Below the pieces are notes generated by a model that saw only the letters and a program-made list of their open reading frames with translations, had not been told where the DNA came from and made no database searches. The position numbers were made by a program, and so were the translations under genes. From Microcoleus asticus IPMA8 (GTDB lineage Bacteria; Cyanobacteriota; Cyanobacteriia; Cyanobacteriales; Microcoleaceae), in assembly GCF_013179805.1 (NCBI RefSeq), contig NZ_SRRZ01000001.1, positions 1 through 64,000 of the forward strand: a DNA stretch of 64,000 nucleotides, written 5' to 3'. Shown piece after piece: positions 27,065-35,258 of this stretch; within the stretch, counting starts at the first letter, position 1, and each line of letters opens with the position of its first letter.

Positions 27065-27664
27065 TTAGGTCTTTTGGGCAATTATATAAACATGATTTTC
27101 AGGATACTGGTCATATTCGAGATGGCGGCAGGTGCAATGATGCTCAATCAGAATTTGCAGGAAAGTATCTACACCCAAAGTGCTGTAATCAAAGTCTTGA
27201 CCTTGAAATGCTCCCGAAACCTCGCTGCTTGTATGTCCGCCGCCACAAGTGAACAGGATCACTCCATTGGGTTCAAGCGCATCGCATAGCTTTTGTATCA
27301 CAGGCGCTTGCTTGTTGATTGGCAGATGAAACGTGCTATCCCACGCTGCAATCAGGCTGTAAAGTTTCGGCGGCAGCCAATCACAAATGTCTTCGCGGTA
27401 AAACGTGATTTCTGGATGTAGCCGCCGGGCTAAATCGATCATTTCGCTAGAAATATCAAGTCCTTCAGGCTGAAATCCATGCTTGGATAAACTGTTAATA
27501 AAACGTCCGCTGCTTCCACACCCGACATCAAGTGCTGCGTGCTGGTTAGAAGTAAATTTTATCGCCCGTTCTAATTGGGCAATCCCGTAGGTTGAATCTT
27601 GATGCTGAGTTTGCCACCATTGGGCAATTAGGTCGTAGCGGGCCGATGTATCATTTGGCTCCAT
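27065..27664 (-). CDS. Class I SAM-dependent methyltransferase
   Basis: The 199-residue soluble enzyme has the SAM-binding motif I (ALDVGCGSSGRF, about 44-55), the motif II acidic residue in EGLDISSEM, and an EDICDW segment for adenine contact. It belongs to the small ubiquinone/tellurite-like methyltransferase group; the substrate is unknown. A GAGGTGA ribosome site precedes the ATG. It is flanked on both sides by copies of a WD40-protein 3' end, which suggests it was inserted or rearranged into that site. Confidence 0.85.
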   Translation of the reverse strand: MEPNDTSARYDLIAQWWQTQHQDSTYGIAQLERAIKFTSNQHAALDVGCGSSGRFINSLSKHGFQPEGLDISSEMIDLARRLHPEITFYREDICDWLPPKLYSLIAAWDSTFHLPINKQAPVIQKLCDALEPNGVILFTCGGGHTSSEVSGAFQGQDFDYSTLGVDTFLQILIEHHCTCRHLEYDQYPENHVYIIAQKT

Positions 27665-27733
27665 AAAGTCACCTCATAAGTGTCGATCGAGATTTTCAGG
27701 ACAATTAAAATCTTTCTCCACGCTACGCACAGA

Positions 27734-27760
27734 CTACACCAATGCCCTTAACGCTTTCGT
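27734..27760 (-). repeat. Second copy of the WD40-gene tail, upstream of the methyltransferase
   Basis: ACACCAATGCCCTTAACGCTTTC here matches ACACCAACGCCCCTAACGCTTTC at 26908-26930 in 21 of 23 bases and encodes the same TLKAL-ALV stop in reverse. The two copies are in the same orientation. Confidence 0.65.
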
Positions 27761-27847
27761 TGGAGAGGCAGGCATGAGCAGACGAGAAGGAAATAAACTT
27801 TACTCCTATATCATTAAATCTTGAACACTACCAAATTTTTCAATGTT

Positions 27848-28525
27848 TCAATTTCCGGCTGTCAGTGGGAAAGTGGGGATTTCGGTTGCAGATTCTGGCA
27901 GAGGGGGGCGCAGACAAAGATAAACTAGCGGCCCTAACAGCGGAACTAGAGAGACTGCCCAAAAAATGCGATCGTCCGCAAGTCCGCGGCGTGCCATGTC
28001 GTCTCCCAGAAGTGAGGGAAATATTACAGCCATCAGACAACAATCCCAAGTTATTAAATGCACAAAAGGAATTGACTGCCACTGCCTGACATAATCTCCC
28101 CAATCTCCATTTAACCAAGCCCAAGCTAACAGCCAGATAGTAGTTAGTAAAAGTACAATACCTGTCCAGCGGGAGTCTGATATTTTGAGCAACATATCTT
28201 TGCGGCAGGAAAATTGTGGCTGGGGCTGGCGGAGGAGTAAGTAGGGAATTAAGCCGATGATGCCGGCGCCGTTGGAAGCGAGGAAAGCAGGCCAAGCGGA
28301 TATATTTTGGGTTCTCTCATCAATAAATAGGAGGCAAGCGTAGACCATCGGCCACACTCCCATGAGAGCGAATATGGTGACAAGGTAGGGGTTAATTCCT
28401 TCTAGCTGCAACTTGAGCATTTTTTCCATAACTGTTAACGTTCCGGGCCGATCGAGAGGAGCTAGCAGCAAGGTGTAGGCAATAAATGTTGCCCACAGCA
28501 ACCACAGAAACATTTTTGTTTTCAT
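27848..28525 (-). CDS. Conserved cyanobacterial integral membrane protein
   Basis: The 225-residue protein has about six hydrophobic segments: residues 4-22, 46-66, 84-96, 121-140, 158-172 and 184-204. It has short charged loops (DRPGT, DERTQ, DDMARRG). No enzyme motif is visible. Similar proteins are found in cyanobacteria and plant chloroplasts without a known function, as far as I recall. It stands alone, divergent from the baeRF gene. The gap downstream (27665-27847) holds only the repeat already listed. Confidence 0.7.
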   Translation of the reverse strand: MKTKMFLWLLWATFIAYTLLLAPLDRPGTLTVMEKMLKLQLEGINPYLVTIFALMGVWPMVYACLLFIDERTQNISAWPAFLASNGAGIIGLIPYLLLRQPQPQFSCRKDMLLKISDSRWTGIVLLLTTIWLLAWAWLNGDWGDYVRQWQSIPFVHLITWDCCLMAVIFPSLLGDDMARRGLADDRIFWAVSLVPLLGPLVYLCLRPPLPESATEIPTFPLTAGN

Positions 28526-28777
28526 CAGATATAACGAGTAGTGGAACCCGACTAAACTAAATTATGGTAAAGTAGCGGCCGAGTTAGCGCCGTCTATCTT
28601 AGGTGATAAGCAGTTCGATTGAAACAGCGGCTGCAAACCCCGTTTTAGTTCGGGGATGAAAGGCTCTACAGCAGGCGATCATTACTTTAGGCAGACGCAG
28701 GAGCCACGTCAGGAGAGATACATTTTAAAGAATCGGTTGTTTTTATTACAAAACCCCTTAGAAGAGGAGTTTCAGCG

Positions 28778-29941
28778 GTGAACTTAATATCTGTAGAGGA
28801 ACTCAAAGCGCTGGTACAACAATCTCCTGGATTGTGCGTTTCAATTTATATGCCAGTCGCTCAAGGAACAGAAATTCAACAAAACCCGATTCGGTTCAAA
28901 AATTTAATCAGAGAGGCTGAAGACAAAATAGTAGAGTACGGATTTGACAAAAAAGAAGCTGCGGAATTCCTAGATCCAGTCCGAGCAGAAATTGACCAGG
29001 AAAACTTTTGGGAAAATCAAAGCAACCTGCTGGCGATTTTTGTCGGTTCGGGATTTTTCCGCTACTATACCTGTCCGGTGAATTTTGAGGAATTAGTGGT
29101 TGTGAGCGACAATTTTCACGTCAAACCGCTGATGCCTATGCTGACAGGAGATAATTTATTTTATGTTTTAGCTCTCAGTCAGAAGGAAGTGAGGCTGATT
29201 GAGTGTACGGCTTACAGTGCTAGGGAAGTTGAAGTTGAAAACTTGCCGAAAAGCCTTGAGGAGGCTCTGCAATATGACCCGACAGCTAAAGATGGTCAGT
29301 TTCGGATTGCTACTACAAAAGGAGGCACTAATAATTCTTTTCAGCAGCCGGGAAGTTTTCACGGTCAAGGAAGTCCAGATCAAGATGAGCGCCAGCACGA
29401 AATATTGCAGTATTTCCACATAATCGATGCGGCGCTGCACAATTATTTGCGCAATAAAAAAGCTCCTTTAGTGTTAGCTGGAGTTGAGTATTTGCTCCCG
29501 CTTTACCGAGAAGCCAATACCTACCGGCATTTAGTTGAAGAAGGAATTACAGGCAATCAGAAACTTCTCAAGCCGGAAGAGTTGCGGGCCGAAGCTTTGC
29601 CGCTGGTGGAACCTTTGTTTGTGCAGGCTCAGTCAGAGGCGATCGCACAATACCGCGATCTGACAGGAAGCGATAAAATTTCTGCTGATTTGAAAGAAGC
29701 TGTTTCGGCTGCTTATTTTGGACGGGTCGATCGACTGTTTGTTGCTCTTGGCGTTCAGCAGTGGGGTACTTTTAATCCCGATACGAACGCGGTGCAAATC
29801 CACCCCGAGGCAGAATTGGGCGACGAAGATTTGTTGAATGCCGCAGCAATTCAAACTATCCTCAACGGCGGAACTGTTTACGCGGTGCCGCCGGAAAAAG
29901 TGCCGGACGAGGCGCCTTTAGCTGCTATTTTTCGCTATTAA
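28778..29941 (+). CDS. baeRF-type protein (bacterial eRF1-like, probably family 3)
   Basis: The 387-residue soluble protein opens with a CVSIYMP segment and an IQQNPIRFKNLIREAED helix, typical of bacterial relatives of the archaeal/eukaryotic release factor eRF1. It ends in an eRF1 domain 3-like region with AAIQTILNGGTVYAV. Family members are linked to ribosome rescue or hibernation under stress, but few are tested. The catalytic GGQ of true release factors is absent. The next gene (SRPBCC) follows by 18 bases on the same strand, so they are very likely co-transcribed. Confidence 0.78.
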   Translation: MNLISVEELKALVQQSPGLCVSIYMPVAQGTEIQQNPIRFKNLIREAEDKIVEYGFDKKEAAEFLDPVRAEIDQENFWENQSNLLAIFVGSGFFRYYTCPVNFEELVVVSDNFHVKPLMPMLTGDNLFYVLALSQKEVRLIECTAYSAREVEVENLPKSLEEALQYDPTAKDGQFRIATTKGGTNNSFQQPGSFHGQGSPDQDERQHEILQYFHIIDAALHNYLRNKKAPLVLAGVEYLLPLYREANTYRHLVEEGITGNQKLLKPEELRAEALPLVEPLFVQAQSEAIAQYRDLTGSDKISADLKEAVSAAYFGRVDRLFVALGVQQWGTFNPDTNAVQIHPEAELGDEDLLNAAAIQTILNGGTVYAVPPEKVPDEAPLAAIFRY

Positions 29942-29959
29942 TTTACGAGGTTTAAACCA

Positions 29960-30652
29960 ATGGAATCTACTTCAATGACAAATTCTGACAAACAAAACCA
30001 AAGTAGCAGCGGCGATACCGAACGCTGGGCATCTTTAATTGGTGGCGGGGCGCTGGTGCTTTTTGGTTTGTCGCAGCGTTCTTTGCGAGGCGCTTTGCTG
30101 GCGGTTGCGGGCGGCAGTTTAGCGGCGCGCGGTCTGGGGGTTGTGGAGGGTTTGCAGTCGGCGGCAGATCCCAATCAAAGCATTAAAGTTGAAAAGACGG
30201 TGACGATCGACAAACCGGCGGATGAATTGTACCGTTTATGGCGCAATTTTGAAAATTTACCTCGGTTTATGAAGCATCTCAAACACGTTACGGTCATCGA
30301 TGAAAAGCGTTCTCACTGGATTGCCAGCGCGCCGATGGGCAATAGTGTGGAATGGGATGCAGAGATTGTCCGCGAAGAAGAAAATCGCTTAATTGCTTGG
30401 GCGTCTGTGGAAGGAGCTGATGTTGACAATTCTGGTTTTGTGCGCTTTCAACCGGCACCAGCGGGACGCGGTACTGAGGTAAAAGTTGTCATAGAATACA
30501 ACCCTCCGGGCGGTGCAATTGGTGCTGGCGCTGCTAAACTATTTGGCGAAGCTCCCGAACAGCAAATTGCAAATGATTTACGTCGCTTTAAGCAGTTGAT
30601 GGAAGCTGGGGAAATAGCGACTACGGAAGGTCAACCTTCGGGCCGCAAGTAA
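29960..30652 (+). CDS. SRPBCC (cyclase/dehydrase-type) protein with N-terminal membrane segment
   Basis: The 230-residue protein starts with a short Ser-rich stretch and a Gly/Ala-rich hydrophobic region (about residues 23-57) that should enter the membrane. A START-like SRPBCC domain follows (about 70-215), with FENLPRFMKHLKHV and a GTEVKVVIEYNPPGG strand. Such domains bind hydrophobic ligands; bacterial copies fused to this membrane part are often stress-related. It forms a likely operon with the baeRF gene. The ligand is unknown. Confidence 0.82.
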   Translation: MESTSMTNSDKQNQSSSGDTERWASLIGGGALVLFGLSQRSLRGALLAVAGGSLAARGLGVVEGLQSAADPNQSIKVEKTVTIDKPADELYRLWRNFENLPRFMKHLKHVTVIDEKRSHWIASAPMGNSVEWDAEIVREEENRLIAWASVEGADVDNSGFVRFQPAPAGRGTEVKVVIEYNPPGGAIGAGAAKLFGEAPEQQIANDLRRFKQLMEAGEIATTEGQPSGRK

Positions 30653-30682
30653 TAAGTTAGATGGTGTCCTCCGATCTAACTA

Positions 30683-30800
30683 ACATCTTGCACCATTCTC
30701 AGAACAGGCAAGATGCCTGTTCCACAAAGAATTAATTTATTATTGTGGGGTGGGCATCTTGCCCGCCCCTCAAAAGCTTATTGAAAATGGTGCAAGATGT
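30683..30800. mobile_element. MITE-like palindromic element, copy 1
   Basis: Terminal inverted repeats ACATCTTGCACCATTCTC and GAAAATGGTGCAAGATGT enclose two smaller palindromes (GAACAGGCA-AGA-TGCCTGTTC and GGGTGGGCATCTTGCCCGCCC). GATCTAACT lies outside both ends, like a target duplication. There is no coding capacity. Confidence 0.75.
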
Positions 30801-30812
30801 CAGATCTAACTC

Positions 30813-30927
30813 ACATCTTGGATCATTCCCAGAACAGGCAAGATGCCTGTTCCACAAAAAGTCAATTTCTTGTGGGGTGGGCATCCTGCCCGCCCATAAA
30901 AAGCTTATGGAAAATGGTGCAAGATGT
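30813..30927. mobile_element. MITE-like palindromic element, copy 2
   Basis: This is a tandem sister of the element 12 bases to the left, with the same terminal repeats and internal palindromes and a few base changes (for example CATCCTGCC for CATCTTGCC). Together the two fill the gap between the SRPBCC and cupin genes. Confidence 0.75.
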
Positions 30928-30964
30928 CCGATTTAAGCATCTTTGTTGTTTACCGGATTAGCTG

Positions 30965-31339
30965 ATGTCATCTCAAGTGGTTTTCGGAAATGCGGGCGCT
31001 GAAGGTGCAAGTCGGGGCGGTTGGTTTGCGGGTCACTTTATGACGCCGGGCGATGACCCGCGATCGACTTCTGTTTTAGAGGTAAAATGGGGCACTCACC
31101 CCGCCGGAGATTGTAGGACTCAGTGGGCGGTAAATGCGGCAGCCACGACGCTTTCTATCCTGGTAAAAGGACGGTTTCGCCTGCAATTTCCCGAACAAGA
31201 AATCTTGCTTTGTCGCGAAGGAGATTATGCTCTCTGGCTGCCGGGAGTACCTCATTATTGGTCTGCCGAGGAGGATTCGACGATCGTGACTGTGCGGTGG
31301 CCTTCCCTACCGGGAGATAGTTCTGGAGTTAAGAATTAA
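30965..31339 (+). CDS. Small cupin-domain protein
   Basis: The 124-residue protein is one beta-barrel cupin. The strands run from about residue 35 to 115, with LVKGRFRLQFP and a REGDYALWLPGVPHYWSAE stretch whose His and Glu sit where the second cupin motif binds metal or ligand. The first motif lacks the usual pair of His residues, so metal binding is uncertain. Its 3' end overlaps galK, on the other strand, by 11 bases. Function unknown; a sugar-related role is only suggested by the galK neighbour. Confidence 0.75.
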   Translation: MSSQVVFGNAGAEGASRGGWFAGHFMTPGDDPRSTSVLEVKWGTHPAGDCRTQWAVNAAATTLSILVKGRFRLQFPEQEILLCREGDYALWLPGVPHYWSAEEDSTIVTVRWPSLPGDSSGVKN

Positions 31340-32408
31340 CTTTAATTTCGGGAACCAAAACGCGGCCGCTATAACCCGCGCGCTGGTAGCGATCGATCGC
31401 CTCGGATGCGATAACCCCCGCTTTGCCGCTCTCCACCAGCGCTACGCAAGCACCGCCAAAACCTCCGCCCGTCAGCCTTGCGCCGAAGACTCCGGGGATT
31501 GACTGCAAGATGGCCGCCAGCGTGTCTACTGCCGGCACCGAAACTTCGTAGTCGTCGCGCTGGCTGGCGTGGGAAGCATTCATTAACTCGCCAAAACGCT
31601 CTGCTGGTAAAGATTTTACAGCTTCGAGCACGCGGTTGTTTTCGGTAACGACGTGGCGCGATCGCCTCCTGAGGGGTTCTGGCAATACTTCCACTGCTTG
31701 CGGATCGGCGATATCCCTGAGAGCTTTAACTCCCAATATCCGCGCGGATTCCTCGCACTCGGCGCGCCGCTGGTTGTAGCCGCTTCCTTCTGCTAGTTGG
31801 TGGCTTTCGCCACTGTCAATTATTAAAATTTCTGTGCTTGTGGGAAAAGGTATCGGGCGGCATTCAAGGCTGCGGGTGTCGATCAATAGCATGGTGTTGG
31901 TGTCTGCTAAACTCGATGCCATTTGATCCATGATCCCGCAGTTCAAGCCGGCATACCGGATTTCGACTTGCTGTCCGATTTGAGCTAGCCGCACGTCGTC
32001 TAGGGGGAGGTTCAGCAGCGCGCGCAGTCCTCTGAGGGTTGCTATTTCTAAAGCCGCGCTGCTGGACAAACCGGCTCCGATCGGCACAGTCGAGGTAATG
32101 TAGAGATTGATTGGCGGTATTTTGTATCCTTCTTTTTCTACAAGTCTCAGGCAGCCACAGATATAACTGACGAATTTTTGCGGTATGGTATCGTCGTCTG
32201 AAAAATTTATGAGTTCGTCATATTCTGCTGAATAAACATGGTGTCGATCGTCACTGCTCAAGCCGATTTGTACTGTTGTGCGCTGGGGAATCGCGGTTGG
32301 AAGTACAAATCCATCGTTGTAATCTGTGTGTTCGCCCAGCAGGTTTACTCTGCCGGGGGCGCTGGCTGTGGTTTTGGGTAATGTACCAAATACTCGTTGG
32401 AATTTCAT
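31329..32408 (-). CDS. galK: Galactokinase
   Basis: This enzyme phosphorylates galactose at C1 with ATP, the entry step of the Leloir pathway. The 359-residue protein has the galactokinase signature GRVNLLGEHTDYNDGFVLP (residues 19-37), the GHMP ATP-binding motif PIGAGLSSSAALE (about 113-125) and a C-terminal GARLTGGGFGGACVAL. Length is usual. No galT or galE gene is adjacent. A run of TTATTGG-type heptamers lies just upstream (about 32437-32468). Confidence 0.94.
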   Translation of the reverse strand: MKFQRVFGTLPKTTASAPGRVNLLGEHTDYNDGFVLPTAIPQRTTVQIGLSSDDRHHVYSAEYDELINFSDDDTIPQKFVSYICGCLRLVEKEGYKIPPINLYITSTVPIGAGLSSSAALEIATLRGLRALLNLPLDDVRLAQIGQQVEIRYAGLNCGIMDQMASSLADTNTMLLIDTRSLECRPIPFPTSTEILIIDSGESHQLAEGSGYNQRRAECEESARILGVKALRDIADPQAVEVLPEPLRRRSRHVVTENNRVLEAVKSLPAERFGELMNASHASQRDDYEVSVPAVDTLAAILQSIPGVFGARLTGGGFGGACVALVESGKAGVIASEAIDRYQRAGYSGRVLVPEIKVNS

Positions 32409-32685
32409 TGTTGGGGAAGTGGTAATTGGTTCTTGATTATTTATTATTGGTTATTGGTTATTGGTTGTTTGGAAAAACTGCTATCCGTGTATCCGTGACT
32501 TCCGTGTCCTGCTGTTGGTAATTGGGAAGAAATAAATTTATTTTTTATCGTTTGTCCTTATTATAGTGCCCAAGTTTTTTGGTTAATTCAACCCCTGTTA
32601 ACAAAAATAAACATCACCGTAGGTTGGGAAAAGATATTGAGCTGTGATAGAATGACAGGCTAAGATTTCTCCAACAATTCAAAAA

Positions 32686-33507
32686 ATGCGATCGACCAGA
32701 CCCCGGAAACAGTTTGCTCAACATTGGCTCAAAAGCGAGAAAGCCTTAGATAAGATTGTGAAAGCAGCTTCTTTGGATGGCGATCGCGTCCTGGAAATTG
32801 GGCCGGGGACGGGGATTTTGACTCGGCGCTTGCTGCCGGCGGCTGAGTCTGTTGTTGCTGTGGAGATCGATCGAGATTTGTGTCTCAAGCTAGCCAAACA
32901 ACTCGGCAAAACCGACAATTTTTTACTGTTGCAAGGCGACATCCTGGAAATGGACTTAGAGGCTGAACTAACAGCTTTTCCCAAATTCCAAAATCCCAAT
33001 AAAGTTGTTGCCAATATTCCTTATAATATTACCGGCCCAATTCTGCAAAAACTGCTGGGAACGATATCTGTTCCTGCTGCTAAACCCTTCGATTCGATCG
33101 TGCTGTTAGTGCAGAAAGAAGTCGCCCAAAGGCTTTACGCTAAACCGGGTTCGACAGCTTTTGGCGCTTTGTCGGTGCGGGTGCAATATTTAGCAGAATG
33201 CGAGTTAATTTGCGATGTGCCGTCTAAAGACTTTTATCCGCCGCCAAAAGTCGATTCTGCCGTGGTGCGGCTGCTTCCCAGACAGATAGAAACTGCGGCG
33301 GTTAATCCGCGCTATTTGGAGAATTTAGTTAAGTTGGGATTTGGTAGCAAGCGCAAGATGCTGCGAAATAATTTGAAAGGGGCTGTGGATTTAGATAAAC
33401 TCGTTCACTTGTTAGAAGAGTTACAGATAAATCCTCAATCTCGCGCTGAAGATTTAAGCGTGGCGCAATGGGTAAATTTGAGTAATAATATGATGGGCGA
33501 GGTTTGA
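32686..33507 (+). CDS. rsmA: 16S rRNA dimethyladenosine transferase RsmA (KsgA)
   Basis: This enzyme dimethylates two adjacent adenines in the 3' loop of 16S rRNA during small-subunit assembly. The 273-residue sequence starts with RKQFAQHWL. It contains the SAM motif EIGPGTGILTRRLL (about 38-51) and the catalytic NIPYNITGP (about 109-117), and has the C-terminal helical domain. In many cyanobacteria rsmA is directly followed by ispE. Here ispE lies 1.75 kb further on, with an opposite-strand histidine kinase gene between them. Confidence 0.95.
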   Translation: MRSTRPRKQFAQHWLKSEKALDKIVKAASLDGDRVLEIGPGTGILTRRLLPAAESVVAVEIDRDLCLKLAKQLGKTDNFLLLQGDILEMDLEAELTAFPKFQNPNKVVANIPYNITGPILQKLLGTISVPAAKPFDSIVLLVQKEVAQRLYAKPGSTAFGALSVRVQYLAECELICDVPSKDFYPPPKVDSAVVRLLPRQIETAAVNPRYLENLVKLGFGSKRKMLRNNLKGAVDLDKLVHLLEELQINPQSRAEDLSVAQWVNLSNNMMGEV

Positions 33508-33614
33508 AGTTAACGGTTCTGTTAGATACCCAAATTCTTAAAGTGGCGCGGGATTCAGGGTATTCTGTTTTTTTATGAATAAGGAATTTTCGGTCTGACT
33601 ACAAACAGTTTAAT

Positions 33615-35168
33615 TTAGGTTTTTTGTGGTTTTTTAAAGATTTTTTGTAGGCTAATCGGAATTTTAATAATAAATTCCGCACCTTTCCCCGGTGCAGAAA
33701 TACACTGCAATTCGCCTTGATGTCTTACTGTGATAATTTGATAGCCGATCGATAAACCCAATCCCGTGCCTTTACCTACTGGTTTAGTGGTAAAAAATGG
33801 ATTAAATAACTGGTTCCTCACGGATTCTTTTATTTCAGACCCGTTGTTGCTAATTCGGATTTCTACCACTTCACTATCTAAAATTTGAGTAGAAATTTTG
33901 ATCAGGCGGGGATTAGCTCCATTGGCTGCAATCGACGCGCTGTGGCTTTCCTCTTCTAAAGCATCAATAGCATTAGCCAGGATATTCATAAATACTTGAT
34001 TTAGCTGTCCGGGATAGCACTCTATTTGCGGTAAATTGCCATATTCTTTGATAACTTGAATGCTCAAAAAACCGGGATTAGCATTCAATCTGCTTTGCAA
34101 AATCATCAGTGTGCTGTCAATTCCTTTGTGAATGTCGGCTAATTTCATTTCTGCTTCATCATGGCGAGAAAAAACTCGCAGCGACTTGACAATACCGAGA
34201 ATGCGCTCTGCACCGTTTTTCATTGAAGTTAATATTTTTGGCAGGTCAGAAATGATAAAATCTAAATCTACAGACGCAATTTTTTCTTGAACTATAGGTA
34301 GGAGATTTGGATACTGCTCTTGATAGAGATTGACCAGTTCTAGCAAACTATTGGCATACTGGCGGGTGTGAGTAATATTGCCGTAAATAAAGTTAATCGG
34401 ATTGTTGATTTCATGAGCAACCCCAGCGACCAATTGCCCTAAAGATGACATTTTTTCGCTTTGAATCAGGTTGGATTGAGCCTGCTTCAATTCAGACAAT
34501 GCTTGTTCGAGCTGTTGAGTTTGACATTTTAACTCTGCGGTGCGTTCCTCAACTCGAATTTCTAATTCTTCTTTAGTTTTTTGTAGTGCAGCTTCTGCTA
34601 ATTGGCGCTCCACAATTTCAGATCCTAGGAGTCGGTTGGCGAATTCTAAATGTTGAGTTTGACATTTTAATTCTGCGGTGCGTTCCTCAACTCGAATTTC
34701 TAATTCTTCTTTAGCTTTTTGTAGTGCAAATTCTGCTAATTGGCGCTCCACAATTTCCGCTTCTAGGAGTCGGTTGGCGGATTCTAACTGGGCGGGACTG
34801 GGAAGTGCTAGGGCTTGAGGCATTAAGTCTACCAAAAGTATGGCTGTAGCAAATGAAATCATGGCAGTAATTGCTTTCATTGTTCCTGAAACCCAATAAG
34901 TAGGATACCAAAGCGTCCAAACTTCAAATATGTGAGTGATCCCGCAGGCGACGATAAAGCCTCCAAACATCGCAAAGATCCAATCAAAGGGTAAATCTTC
35001 GCGTTTGGAAATAAAATAAACCAATGTAATCGGAATGGAAAAATACGCCAGTGCAATGATCGAATCTGAGGTAAGGTGAAGCCAGACTAACGGGGTCTGC
35101 CAGAGGTAGCAGTGACCGTGAGGAATAAATGGCCCGGAACTAAAAAAAGTTTTCCACATTTCCTGCAT
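33615..35168 (-). CDS. Ethylene-receptor-like sensor histidine kinase
   Basis: The 517-residue membrane sensor begins with three helices that match the ethylene-binding domain of plant ETR1. These are SDSIIALAYFSIPITLVYF (34-52), then GGFIVACGITHIFEVW (69-84), with the copper ligands at C75 and H79, then a TMKAITAMISFATAILLV helix. A coiled-coil linker (about 125-235) contains a tandem 46-residue duplication. The kinase part has H252 (GVAHEINNP), an N box and GKGTGLGLSIGYQ. There is no GAF domain and no attached receiver. A Synechocystis relative (Slr1212/Etr1) binds ethylene. Its response regulator is not adjacent. Confidence 0.9.
   Translation of the reverse strand: MQEMWKTFFSSGPFIPHGHCYLWQTPLVWLHLTSDSIIALAYFSIPITLVYFISKREDLPFDWIFAMFGGFIVACGITHIFEVWTLWYPTYWVSGTMKAITAMISFATAILLVDLMPQALALPSPAQLESANRLLEAEIVERQLAEFALQKAKEELEIRVEERTAELKCQTQHLEFANRLLGSEIVERQLAEAALQKTKEELEIRVEERTAELKCQTQQLEQALSELKQAQSNLIQSEKMSSLGQLVAGVAHEINNPINFIYGNITHTRQYANSLLELVNLYQEQYPNLLPIVQEKIASVDLDFIISDLPKILTSMKNGAERILGIVKSLRVFSRHDEAEMKLADIHKGIDSTLMILQSRLNANPGFLSIQVIKEYGNLPQIECYPGQLNQVFMNILANAIDALEEESHSASIAANGANPRLIKISTQILDSEVVEIRISNNGSEIKESVRNQLFNPFFTTKPVGKGTGLGLSIGYQIITVRHQGELQCISAPGKGAEFIIKIPISLQKIFKKPQKT
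34515..34790 (-). repeat. 138-base tandem duplication inside the histidine kinase gene
   Basis: The segment starting TTGAGTTTGACATTTTAA at 34515 recurs at 34653, a shift of 138 bases (46 codons). The repeated protein unit runs from SEIVERQLAE through EELEIRVEERTAELKCQTQ. The two copies differ by only a few bases, so the event is recent or kept uniform. Confidence 0.8.
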
Positions 35169-35258
35169 AATATTTCCTTTGAGTTGTGAGAAAATGGACT
35201 CGGACTGGTGTCAATTAATTTCAACCAGGGGTTTCTTTCACCTGCGGCTTAATCACCT

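Noticed and set aside
28630..28690. IS200/IS605 right end or small RNA at a CCCCGTTTTAGTTCGGGG hairpin
   Set aside because: One weak hairpin without an adjacent transposase remnant is not enough to call.
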